Part shown: positions 8,192 through 14,903 of the stretch, one piece after another
Layout of the letters: each line of letters opens with the position of its first letter
Position numbering within the stretch: the first letter of the stretch is position 1
IMG/VR virus record: IMGVR_UViG_3300023180_000457
Coordinates: 1-21,870 of that record
DNA length: 21,870 nt
Source of the DNA: a virus
Strand: one strand, 5' to 3'
The notes under the pieces: generated by a model
What the model was told of the DNA's origin: nothing
Seen by the model: the letters and a program-made list of their open reading frames with translations, nothing else
The model's database searches: none
Program-made: the position numbers and the translations under genes

Positions 8192-9175
8192 TTAAAATAT
8201 CATGCTAAACAGCAATGCTTTATTTTTACTTATCAATTCATCGGTGCTGTTATTACTATTTCTGTAAAACAAACCTGTATCACCTATGCTTGGTTCTTTT
8301 GCATAAGCAATTGTCGATCCTGAAATATATGCAGGATCAACCGAAATTTCTTCTAATTGTAATCCATAATTAGTTCTTAATTTACCCGTACCGTTGGTTT
8401 GAAGATATATGTTATCGTTGGTGTTATTAACAGTAATGGTTGGATTATTTGGCTCATTTTGATTAAACTCTAATCCTTGCATTAATACCCTGTTGGTATA
8501 AAACTGAGTGTTAAGAGTTCCGTCAACTAACACCGAAACAGCACTCTCACCAAATGTGCTATATCCAGTGTTGGAAGTAAGATATGCCAATGAACCTGCA
8601 ACTTCCTTATCCGTTACAATTACTCTAGTATTGTCGTCAATGATTTGGAATGTTGGATTGTCTCTAATTGAATCGTCAACATATTTTTTGTTTGGAATGT
8701 CATCATCGTCAGTAACTTGGTCTTCGTAATTATTTGTTCCGGCTACCGTAATAACACCTTCTCCGTATCCTATTAATATCAAATCTGGACTGGCAGTATC
8801 AGTTGTAACTTTTTTTAATCTAAGAGTTGCATCTGAATAGTTAAATGCCGATTCAGGTGATCCTGTTGCTAGATTAAATGAATCGTCATTTTCATCCCAA
8901 AAGAACGAAGCAGGGGAAAGTGATCCTCTATCAATTTGTAAACCAGAATATCTTAGAGATACACCAGCCCCTGTCTCGCCAAAGTTTAATTGTATAATAT
9001 TGTCTCGAACATTTAAGTTCTCTGCTTCTACAGTTAGTGTGTCGCCTTCGACAATCAAGTCTGCGGTAACAATTACTTGTCCGCCACCGGTAGGAGGTCC
9101 AACATCAAGTTTGATGATGCCACCTTCTTTGGTTTTGATGTTATAATCACCGTTGGTTTGTAGAAACTCAGACAT
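8192..9175 (-). CDS. Fibre-like virion structural protein, 327 aa
   Basis: It starts MSEFLQTNGDYNIKTKEGG. Residues about 30-85 contain GGQVIVTADLIVEGDTLTV, NVRDNIIQLNFGETGAGVSL and YSGLQIDRGS, a signature I recognise from fibre and structural proteins of T4-like marine phages. A later segment has NNPTITVNNTNDNIYLQTNG and GTGKLRTNYGLQLEE, again fibre-like. The C-terminus LLFSMIF resembles the hydrophobic FALMLG and YSLMLG ends of the other two large fibre-like proteins. The ribosome-binding site is weak (AGGT about 9 bases before ATG 9175). The gene follows the 134-aa gene by 14 bases and belongs to the unit starting at the 9695-9701 promoter. Confidence 0.85.
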   Translation of the reverse strand: MSEFLQTNGDYNIKTKEGGIIKLDVGPPTGGGQVIVTADLIVEGDTLTVEAENLNVRDNIIQLNFGETGAGVSLRYSGLQIDRGSLSPASFFWDENDDSFNLATGSPESAFNYSDATLRLKKVTTDTASPDLILIGYGEGVITVAGTNNYEDQVTDDDDIPNKKYVDDSIRDNPTFQIIDDNTRVIVTDKEVAGSLAYLTSNTGYSTFGESAVSVLVDGTLNTQFYTNRVLMQGLEFNQNEPNNPTITVNNTNDNIYLQTNGTGKLRTNYGLQLEEISVDPAYISGSTIAYAKEPSIGDTGLFYRNSNNSTDELISKNKALLFSMIF

Positions 9176-9189
9176 TATTCAATTACCTA

Positions 9190-9594
9190 TTAACTAATTG
9201 CTGTTAAAACAATGTAATCTGCAGATGAATCGTTTTCTAGATACCAGTTATACTTGTTTCCAGAAAAGTCAGTTGCAACACGCTTAGTAATTTTAGCAAT
9301 GTTTACTAGATCAGCGTCAAGGTTACCTGTCGTTGAACCTTGCAGTTGCATTTCATATGCAGCACTAGGCGTTCCATTCTTTAGTTTACAAACAATTTGT
9401 TTGCCTGCTGTTGTATCAGCAATGTCGCCAATACGAGCACACAAGAATGAAGAACCTCCACGCTGTTTAATGATTACACCATCAGTTCTGTTTGATCCGC
9501 CTTGGTAAAAATTTACTGTAATACCTGTAGCAGCACCGGCAGGTGTTTTGATTACGTCTACACCATTTACATCTTTTCTAAGTGGTCTTCCCAT
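9190..9594 (-). CDS. Small virion structural protein of marine T4-like type, 134 aa
   Basis: It starts MGRPLRKDVNGVDV, an opening I associate with small structural proteins of T4-like cyanophages. It continues with VIIKQRGGSSFLCARIGD, an Ala/Gly/Thr-rich middle, and ends YNWYLENDSSADYIVLTAIS. No known catalytic motif is present. The ATG at 9594 has AGGAG 7 bases upstream. It is the first gene after the late promoter at 9695-9701 and its leader of about 95 nt, so it is probably the most strongly expressed gene of the adhesin operon. Its precise place in the virion is unknown. Confidence 0.8.
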   Translation of the reverse strand: MGRPLRKDVNGVDVIKTPAGAATGITVNFYQGGSNRTDGVIIKQRGGSSFLCARIGDIADTTAGKQIVCKLKNGTPSAAYEMQLQGSTTGNLDADLVNIAKITKRVATDFSGNKYNWYLENDSSADYIVLTAIS

Positions 9595-9689
9595 TTGTTT
9601 TCTCCTATGTTTAGAAGTCCGATGCGGGTTCTAGCCGCTACGGGGTTGGTTCCCCATAAGTCCACCACCTGGGTGGTACACTATCTGAC
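9595..9689 (-). promoter_or_regulatory. Structured 5' leader with three hairpins
   Basis: The leader is about 95 nt between the inferred start near 9689 and the ATG at 9594. Three successive inverted repeats are visible: ACCAC..GTGGT (9664-9677), GGGG..CCCC (9642-9655) and GCGG..CCGC (9624-9638). The ribosome-binding site AGGAG lies after them. Length and organisation resemble the leader at 5601-5692, and both contain AACCCGCA and AGGTGGT. Confidence 0.5.
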
Positions 9690-9694
9690 ACAAG

Positions 9695-9701
9695 TATTTA
9701 T
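9695..9701 (-). promoter_or_regulatory. Late promoter -10 box ATAAATA
   Basis: The minus-strand sequence GGATAAATACTTGTGT fits the T4 late consensus and shares TAAATACTTGTGT exactly with the promoter at 5691-5703. It overlaps the TAA stop of the 90-aa gene and precedes the 134-aa structural gene by about 100 bases. Confidence 0.75.
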
Positions 9702-9970
9702 CCTTTCGAAAGCAAAGCCATAAGTTCTACCTTGCTTATGGTAGTTAATATGCGATTGATATGATCTAGTTCTTCCTGTGCTTTTTCTAACCAAATCTTT
9801 TTTTTGCTTTGTTTGTATTTGATTAGGTGTTCCATGTGTTGCTTCATGTGTTCTTCAAGAATTGTGTCAAAATTTTTAACATCATGCCTAAACATAGGAA
9901 AGTTCCTTTTCCACCTCTCTAGTTGAGCTCGTAGTTTAGGGAAATCTTCGTATGTTTCAATTTCTTCCAT
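9698..9970 (-). CDS. Small charged helical protein of unknown function, 90 aa
   Basis: It starts MEEIETYEDFPKLRAQLERW at ATG 9970. It is very rich in Lys, Glu, Met and His, with a helical, possibly coiled-coil pattern (ILEEHMKQHMEHLIKYKQSK, EKAQEELDHINRILTT). I do not recognise the family. A GTG five codons upstream (9985) is possible, but neither start has a Shine-Dalgarno sequence. A late-like box TTAAATA sits 5 bases before the ATG, so a leaderless message is conceivable. It lies alone between the gp23 terminator and the fibre-cluster promoter, which overlaps its stop codon. Coding character is good; function is unknown. Confidence 0.68.
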   Translation of the reverse strand: MEEIETYEDFPKLRAQLERWKRNFPMFRHDVKNFDTILEEHMKQHMEHLIKYKQSKKKIWLEKAQEELDHINRILTTISKVELMALLSKG

Positions 9971-9975
9971 ACTAT

Positions 9976-9982
9976 TATTTAA
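9976..9982 (-). promoter_or_regulatory. Possible late -10 box TTAAATA immediately before a start codon
   Basis: Minus-strand TTAAATA ends 5 bases before ATG 9970. With T4 late spacing (box at about -13 to -6), transcription would begin at the A of the ATG. The gp23 terminator lies just upstream, so some promoter here is needed for the 90-aa gene. The match is weaker than at the other sites. Confidence 0.4.
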
Positions 9983-10010
9983 CACTAATTTTGATAGATT
10001 GTCAAGCCAT

Positions 10011-10039
10011 AAAAAAAGGGCGACCTAAGCCGCCCTTTT
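10011..10039 (-). terminator. Intrinsic terminator after gp23
   Basis: On the minus strand, stem AAAAGGGCG/CGCCCTTTT (arms 10031-10039 and 10014-10022) with an 8-nt loop is followed by a run of seven T. It lies 26 bases beyond the gp23 stop and should end the head-gene transcript. Confidence 0.88.
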
Positions 10040-10064
10040 CTATACTCGAAAGTATTGTTATTGC

Positions 10065-11246
10065 TTACGCAAAACGTAGGTTCGCTGATGTAACAGCAAC
10101 TTTACCTAAGTAGTCTGCCGCATTACCAAGAGATGATGCAGTGTTTGTTAACTCTACATAACCGTATCTTGTCATGAACGAAACTACTGGTTCAAATGTT
10201 GCTGGATCAAGAACCACACCGCTTGACATTAATGGAATGTATGGGCAGTAGAACGCTGCTGCGTCTGATTCTGATGAACCTTTGTAACCAATGATTACAT
10301 CGTCTGATGTAGCATAACCGTTTACATACACTTTCATCGCACTGTTTAAAGTTCCCACAAACTTAGTGTTTGTTGGTGCTTCAAAAGTACCTTCAGTTGT
10401 TCTTGCGAACGCAGAAGTTGTTGCAGATTGTAACAGAGTTAATACTGTTGGTGAAACAACAGCCCAGTTACCTGCACCACGACGTGTACGCTGTGCAATC
10501 AAGTTAGCAACACGGTTGATTTGAACTGCTAATGCAGCATGTTCATCACCAACGAATGTAGCAGTACCTGACACTGCGCCTTGGTCGTATGTTAAAGCGG
10601 CTGTACCAGCCAATGTGCTTAAAGAACCAATTACTTCTTGATCGATCTCAGCAGTAATCTCTTGTGCAAGAGCTGCCATGATCTCAGCCTCGATGTCAAT
10701 GCCCTGTTGAGCTTGTGCATCTTGAGCTGCTTCAAAAGTCCAACGAGCTGACAATTTACGTGTCTTCGCTTCGACTGTTTGTTTCAAGATTTGAATTGAT
10801 AATCTGTTTCCAGCAGTACCTTCAAGTGCAGCAGTTGAACCAGGCTTAGTACCAGTAGCGGTATCATTTCCTGAATAACCTTCTGCGATCTTGAATGGTG
10901 ATAATGCTTCTTCACCTGCTGTTACTGTAGTACCAGCACTTGGTGCAAAAGCGTCAGCATAACGCACACGCAATGTGTGAATTTGGCCAACTGGTCCAGT
11001 CATTGGTTGAACACCAACTAGTTCGTTTGCGATAACTGTTGGCATTACACGTCTGATTACTGGAAGAATGACGCGGTTTAGTGTTGCGACGTTGCCGGCA
11101 GAAGTGGCGCCTGCTGTAGCACTCTCTGACAAATACTTACGGGTATTTTCCAGAGTCGTTGCCATAACAGTACGCTTGTTACCTTGAAGACCTTCTAAAA
11201 GGGCGTCTTTGGTTTCTGACCAGCGTGACTCTAATAGTTGTGACAT
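10065..11246 (-). CDS. gp23: Major capsid protein, T4 gp23-like
   Basis: This 393-residue protein is the main subunit of the head shell. Recognisable gp23 segments are NVATLNRVILPVIRRVMPT, ELVGVQPMTGPVGQIHTLRV, FGYTxR-type capsid regions represented here by RKLSARWTFEAAQDAQAQQG, and a C-terminal FMTRYGYVELTN. T4 gp23 is 521 residues, so this version is about 130 shorter; the missing length probably reflects a reduced insertion domain and shorter loops. A likely gp21 cleavage site is L-S-E at residues 39-41 (KYLSE followed by SATAG), which would remove a 41-residue propeptide. The ATG at 11246 has AAGGAG 8 bases upstream. It is last in the head operon, directly before a strong terminator, as expected for a very abundant late protein. 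Confidence 0.95.
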   Translation of the reverse strand: MSQLLESRWSETKDALLEGLQGNKRTVMATTLENTRKYLSESATAGATSAGNVATLNRVILPVIRRVMPTVIANELVGVQPMTGPVGQIHTLRVRYADAFAPSAGTTVTAGEEALSPFKIAEGYSGNDTATGTKPGSTAALEGTAGNRLSIQILKQTVEAKTRKLSARWTFEAAQDAQAQQGIDIEAEIMAALAQEITAEIDQEVIGSLSTLAGTAALTYDQGAVSGTATFVGDEHAALAVQINRVANLIAQRTRRGAGNWAVVSPTVLTLLQSATTSAFARTTEGTFEAPTNTKFVGTLNSAMKVYVNGYATSDDVIIGYKGSSESDAAAFYCPYIPLMSSGVVLDPATFEPVVSFMTRYGYVELTNTASSLGNAADYLGKVAVTSANLRFA

Positions 11247-11258
11247 TTGTTGTTCTCC

Positions 11259-12359
11259 TTAAACTTTTAGTCCCGCAAGCCTGCGGATGTCAAATATCTC
11301 AGCGGTTTTTTGCTCCGAACCACCGATTTGTGCTGCCTGTTTATCGCCTGTTATTTCTTTGCCTTCAGTCAACGCTACCTTGTCCTTCTTAGGCACATTT
11401 CCTTCCATCACGGCTGGAATGTATTTGTCAAAGGCTGCGTGTAATTTATTTGTTTGAACTGATTCTAAGAGTTCGCTCATTACTTCACGCTTTTCTTTAG
11501 AAAGAGGTGACATTAATTCTGCCATTACTTCTTTTCTTTCAGAAAGGTCTTTCATGCGCTTGATCTCAGCATCTTTGCTCTCAACTAATTTTTCAATTTC
11601 CTCTGCTTTCGCATTGGCTTCAGCAACTGCTTCTTCTTTCTGTTTTACAACTTTAAGAAGTTTTGCTGTTTCTGATTTTTCATTGAGATGACTAGTTGCG
11701 TATTCACTTGCGAAACTTTCAAAGATTCTACGTCCAAAATCATTTCGACGTGCTTCTTCGATATCTTCTTTCAACTGACTCATTTCAGAACGCAATCCTT
11801 TAGAGACTGTTTCTTCAATAATCTTTACTGACTTAGCAATAAAGTCTTTCTTGACTGATTCAAACTTAGCCTTGCTATCTCTAACAAGTTTAACTTTTGT
11901 TTCAGCAAGATCTTTTTTGTCAGCATGGAATTCTGCGATTTCTTTCGCTAATGCATCCACGATGAAAGATTCAAGTTTTGCAACATTATTTGCTACATTC
12001 TTACGATCTTCACGAAGCTCACCAAGTTCCTTTTTAAGGTTGTTAAGAACGAAAGATTCCATTGCTTTGGAATCATTTTTCATTTTCTTAGCATACTTGG
12101 CTCTTGCCTCGATAAGTCCCTGGCGGTCTTCAGCAAATTCAGATAGCTCAGCAGTGATCCTGTCTGAAAGCATCTTCTCTACTGCTTCAACCATCGCGGT
12201 CTTATCGTGCTCATACTTCTGTGCAAATTCTTCACGTAGTTGTGTAGAAATAGTGTCACGGTTTTCTTGAACAGCAGTTTCCCAAGCGGATTCAATCTCC
12301 GACTTAGTTTCTTCGGAAATCACGTTATTTTCAAATAACTGTTTTACGAAATCTAACAT
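11259..12359 (-). CDS. gp22: Prohead scaffold core protein, T4 gp22-like
   Basis: This 366-residue protein is dominated by Lys/Glu/Ala-rich helix and coiled coil (residues about 20-290), with almost no Gly or Pro until the C-terminal 70 residues. That composition and its position between gp21 and gp23 identify it as the internal scaffold on which gp23 assembles and which gp21 later degrades. Several L/I-x-E tripeptides could serve as gp21 cleavage sites. The C-terminal part (MEGNVPKKDKVALTEGKEI through IFDIRRLAGLKV) probably contacts the capsid protein, by analogy with other scaffolds. The ATG at 12359 has AGGAG 8 bases upstream. The gaps to gp21 and gp23 are 11 and 12 bases and hold only ribosome-binding sites. 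Confidence 0.93.
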   Translation of the reverse strand: MLDFVKQLFENNVISEETKSEIESAWETAVQENRDTISTQLREEFAQKYEHDKTAMVEAVEKMLSDRITAELSEFAEDRQGLIEARAKYAKKMKNDSKAMESFVLNNLKKELGELREDRKNVANNVAKLESFIVDALAKEIAEFHADKKDLAETKVKLVRDSKAKFESVKKDFIAKSVKIIEETVSKGLRSEMSQLKEDIEEARRNDFGRRIFESFASEYATSHLNEKSETAKLLKVVKQKEEAVAEANAKAEEIEKLVESKDAEIKRMKDLSERKEVMAELMSPLSKEKREVMSELLESVQTNKLHAAFDKYIPAVMEGNVPKKDKVALTEGKEITGDKQAAQIGGSEQKTAEIFDIRRLAGLKV

Positions 12360-12370
12360 TTGTGATTCTC

Positions 12371-13000
12371 CTACGATTGTTTAAGACCTTGAATGATTTT
12401 CTTCAAGCTCTCTGTTATATAACGTTGTGCCTGTGCGTCGCCTTGGACTTCTTGTGCTACTTTAAATGCCTGATAACCACCTTTGTTATTCATAAGGTGT
12501 TCATAAACTGGTGTTGGATAGGCGCCTGGAGCACTTGGTTGTGCTACCACATCCACGGTAATAATTTCAAAACCTTGAACATTACCACTTGGATCAACTT
12601 CGCCTGATCCGCGGCTTGAAACGCCTAGTTTTACTCCCGACTCCAACATGGTCGTTACTAGTTGACCCATTGGAGTTGGAAGCATCTTAAGTTTTCCGTA
12701 GCCGTTAGGACCGTCCATCCACATCTTTGTAATCATGTGGCTAACACGGTCGAGGTTTATACGTAAATCTTGAGGATGATCAACTTCACCAAGCACTGAA
12801 TATCCCCCAGAAATCTGTTCGTTGAGCGTCTTGACAGCCCTATCAATTTCCTTAGAAGAATAAATGCGCTGGTTAGCATTACGAATGTCACCCTGAATAC
12901 AGATGCCACTCAAGTGTAATGTTTTGCCTTCGCCTTCATCACGCTCAAGGACGATTTTAGCCTGATCGAAACTCAGATGTTCTGCTAGTGTTGTTTTCAA
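12371..13000 (-). CDS. gp21: Prohead maturation protease, T4 gp21-like
   Basis: This is the serine protease that degrades the prohead core and trims gp23. In 209 residues the expected herpesvirus-like protease motifs are present: SVLGEVDHPQ with the catalytic His at about 75, and LGVSSRGSG with the nucleophile Ser at 128 or 129. FEIITVDVVAQPSAPGAYP follows, as in other gp21 proteins. The start is TTG at 13000 (KTTLAEHLSFDQAK follows), with GAGG about 9 bases upstream; no suitable ATG is nearby. It lies 15 bases after the acidic core gene. Relative order with gp22 and gp23 is that of T4. The product probably cleaves itself near the C-terminus, as in T4. Confidence 0.95.
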   Translation of the reverse strand: MKTTLAEHLSFDQAKIVLERDEGEGKTLHLSGICIQGDIRNANQRIYSSKEIDRAVKTLNEQISGGYSVLGEVDHPQDLRINLDRVSHMITKMWMDGPNGYGKLKMLPTPMGQLVTTMLESGVKLGVSSRGSGEVDPSGNVQGFEIITVDVVAQPSAPGAYPTPVYEHLMNNKGGYQAFKVAQEVQGDAQAQRYITESLKKIIQGLKQS

Positions 13001-13015
13001 CCTTTATATCCTCTA

Positions 13016-13948
13016 TTATCTACGACCACGGAAAACTGATTGTTTGTTGTCTGCTGTTTCTTTAGCACCCGCTTTTTCAGCACCATGTCCGCCTTTTACT
13101 GCTGACAAGTCTGCTGCTTTCTTAGCGCCTGGAACGTTAACATTACCAGCATTATCTTCTTTTGCGTTGATGTCTGCTAGTCCGCCATCGTTCTTTTCGT
13201 TGCCTTCGCCGCCTTTTGCGATGTTAGCACTTGTGCCGCCCATATCATTCTTCATGTTGTCAACAACTGACTTTTTGTTGTCTGCAGATTCTGCGCCGCC
13301 TTTTTTCTCAGCACCGTGTCCACCTGCTACTTTTTCAACATACTCGCGCATAGTTGCTAACTCAGCGTCGCCTTCTGGGTCTGCAGATGCTTCAGGAGCA
13401 AAAGTTTCTTCTTCTTTTTCTGCGTCCATATCCATCTCATCGCCTTCGTCGCCGCCCTTAATTTCATCGAATTTAGCCTGTAGCTCATCAACGATTGAAT
13501 CTAGGTCTTGGAATAACTCTTCTGGCTCTTTTTCGCCTTCTTCGTCATCACCTGTGATGTCTGCTTCTAGATCGTCTGTAGCGTCTCCGCCCATAGCGTC
13601 CATGTCGCCTTCATCTTCATCGTCTGCTTCTACAGCAACTTCTTCAAATTCTTCGTCAACTTCTTCATCGTTTGAAGACTCGTCAACTTCTTCATCATCT
13701 GCAGATTCGTCTACTTTGTCTTCTTCTGCTTCTTCGTCTTTTGATGCTTCATCAACTTCTTTGTCTTCTGCTTCTTCGTCTTTCGATGCTTCGTCAACTT
13801 CCTCATCTTTTACTTCTTCTTCGATAAGGTCTTCGTAAATTTCTCTTGATTTTGTGACCACGTACTCGTGGAATAATTCTTCTGCTTTTGCAGTGTCGTC
13901 ATTTACCAAATGCTCAAGCATTTGTTCTAATGTTGTTTTGTCTGCCAT
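13016..13948 (-). CDS. Acidic prohead core protein in gp68 position
   Basis: This 310-residue protein has a folded-looking, conserved-type N-terminus (residues 1-48; DKTTLEQMLEHLVNDDTAKA, FHEYVVTKSREIYEDLI) that I associate with prohead core proteins of T4-like cyanophages. It is followed by a very acidic repeat region (residues about 45-185) and a Gly/Lys/Asp-rich, probably disordered tail. The tail contains two related blocks, GGHGAEKKGGAESADNKKSV at about 209 and GGHGAEKAGAKETADNKQSV at about 286, and ends FRGRR. The ATG at 13948 has AAGGAG 6 bases upstream. Its place before gp21 and its charge fit an internal core component. Homology to T4 gp68 is positional, not shown by sequence. Confidence 0.82.
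   Translation of the reverse strand: MADKTTLEQMLEHLVNDDTAKAEELFHEYVVTKSREIYEDLIEEEVKDEEVDEASKDEEAEDKEVDEASKDEEAEEDKVDESADDEEVDESSNDEEVDEEFEEVAVEADDEDEGDMDAMGGDATDDLEADITGDDEEGEKEPEELFQDLDSIVDELQAKFDEIKGGDEGDEMDMDAEKEEETFAPEASADPEGDAELATMREYVEKVAGGHGAEKKGGAESADNKKSVVDNMKNDMGGTSANIAKGGEGNEKNDGGLADINAKEDNAGNVNVPGAKKAADLSAVKGGHGAEKAGAKETADNKQSVFRGRR
13661..13798 (-). repeat. Tandem acidic coding repeats in the core protein
   Basis: Two 42-base copies (13757-13798 and 13715-13756) encode VDEASKDEEAEDKE and VDEASKDEEAEEDK. Two 27-base copies follow (13688-13714 and 13661-13687), encoding VDESADDEE and VDESSNDEE. The 42-base copies are nearly identical at DNA level, indicating recent duplication and likely length variation between relatives. 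Confidence 0.85.
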
Positions 13949-13987
13949 TTTATTCTCCTTTATTGATGGTAAGGCTGTTTCGTAATG

Positions 13988-13994
13988 TATTTAC
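13988..13994 (-). promoter_or_regulatory. Possible late -10 box GTAAATA
   Basis: Minus-strand GTAAATA lies in the 67-base gap upstream of the acidic core gene, giving a leader of about 34 nt. The -10 match is good except for the first bases. It would allow extra expression of the core/gp21/gp22/gp23 block. Confidence 0.45.
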
Positions 13995-14015
13995 ATTTTA
14001 CTTATAAAAATAGGG

Positions 14016-14669
14016 TTAAATGGTAGTTTTTTGATTCATTTTGTCTTGATATATAGTGCCCTCGAAGGTATTTTCAAAGTCTTGCTGTGAAATGTGCTTT
14101 AAATTACCATGCTGAGGACCCAATTTATCAGGTATAAATGCTCCTGATTGCACTACCCTATAGAACTGTGTATGGGGAAATTCCTTAATTACACGCTCTG
14201 TTTGGCTTAACCAATTGCCAAAAAACGTTGCGCTATCCGTTGATTTCTTATAATTGTGCGTATCTGCGTACACATTATTAAACTTTCCGTTCAATCCTTG
14301 ATAGTCAAAACCGTGTATGTAGATTATTTTGTGCCCGTTTGATGCAGCAAACCACAATGCTGTAGGACCACTCGACCACCCCTTGTGCGGGTTAAAAAGA
14401 TTGATTTTATCCTTGGTTTTTATTCCTTTATTAGGATTCGTCCAAACTGTTCCTTTTTGATAATAGCCAGAATCTATTAATTCGTTAACCATTTTAACAT
14501 CAACTGCTACTAGATAATGTGGATCAAACTCTCTGTATTGTGCATTACATCCGTAGACTGTGCCAATGTCCAAAAGTTTTTCGCAGTTAATCGCCAAGCG
14601 ACTGTTTCCGTTGCCTAAAACAAACGCTATATCTTTAAGTTTTGGGGTATTTTTATTCTTCTTGCTCAA
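14016..14669 (-). CDS. DUF115 / sialyltransferase-like protein
   Basis: With the TTG at 14669 the protein has 217 residues. Residues about 16-24 read FVLGNGNSR and 38-43 VYGCNA, followed by a PHYLVAVDVKMVNEL segment. Around residues 98-122 is SSGPTALWFAASNGHKIIYI followed by HGFDY. This pattern (GNGxS, CN, SGxxA, IYxxGxD) resembles DUF115/MptE-like proteins and GT42-type sialyltransferases, which bind nucleotide-linked donors. The start is uncertain: TTG 14669 has GGAA 6 bases upstream, and TTG 14702 lacks a ribosome-binding site. No ATG precedes the conserved GNG motif. It overlaps the preceding gene and lies inside the head-assembly operon. The enzymatic role and substrate are unproven. Confidence 0.75.
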   Translation of the reverse strand: MSKKNKNTPKLKDIAFVLGNGNSRLAINCEKLLDIGTVYGCNAQYREFDPHYLVAVDVKMVNELIDSGYYQKGTVWTNPNKGIKTKDKINLFNPHKGWSSGPTALWFAASNGHKIIYIHGFDYQGLNGKFNNVYADTHNYKKSTDSATFFGNWLSQTERVIKEFPHTQFYRVVQSGAFIPDKLGPQHGNLKHISQQDFENTFEGTIYQDKMNQKTTI

Positions 14670-14892
14670 CTGGTGTTCCGTACATTTGTCTAATGAAGCC
14701 AAGTTCGGAATTTTTTTCCGCTTCGTGTGCTTCTGCTTGGAGTCGCAGTTGATTGATTTGTCTTAAGGTGAGTCGAATTTTTCTAGTATCATCATAGTTG
14801 ACAACAGAAGAATCCTTGCCGTTATCATATCTACGATCTACAGCAAAGTCGTTTATGTCGTCATTGAAATATAAAAATTCTCTAAGAAGCAT
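14653..14892 (-). CDS. Small core-like protein in gp67 position, 79 aa
   Basis: It starts MLLREFLYFNDDINDFAVD and continues with a helical charged region (KIRLTLRQINQLRLQAEAHE), ending ELGFIRQMYGTPVEQEE. I associate this layout with the small protein encoded directly after gp20 in T4-like cyanophages. T4 gene 67, a prohead core protein of about 80 residues, occupies the same place, but homology is not shown here. The ATG at 14892 is chosen because the protein then begins 11 bases after the gp20 stop; longer forms would overlap gp20 out of frame. No Shine-Dalgarno sequence is seen. A late-like box ATAAATA ends 4 bases before the ATG, so a leaderless message is possible alongside readthrough from gp20. 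Confidence 0.8.
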   Translation of the reverse strand: MLLREFLYFNDDINDFAVDRRYDNGKDSSVVNYDDTRKIRLTLRQINQLRLQAEAHEAEKNSELGFIRQMYGTPVEQEE

Positions 14893-14896
14893 ACTG

Positions 14897-14903
14897 TATT
14901 TAT
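14897..14903 (-). promoter_or_regulatory. Possible late -10 box ATAAATA overlapping the gp20 stop
   Basis: Minus-strand AATAAATACAGT directly precedes ATG 14892 and overlaps the gp20 TAA. The motif matches the T4 late consensus well. The start site it predicts falls on the ATG itself, so it would give a leaderless transcript or only serve downstream genes. It could be coincidental. Confidence 0.45.

Noticed and set aside
9595-9697. The hairpin-rich gap considered as a tRNA or small RNA gene
   Set aside because: There is no cloverleaf, no T-loop GTTC in the right context, and the region sits between a promoter and a ribosome-binding site, so a 5' leader explains it better.
13044-13838. Plus-strand open frame of 264 codons, mostly Ser
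   Set aside because: It is the antisense of the GAA/GAC-rich acidic core gene, and poly-Ser is the expected artefact.
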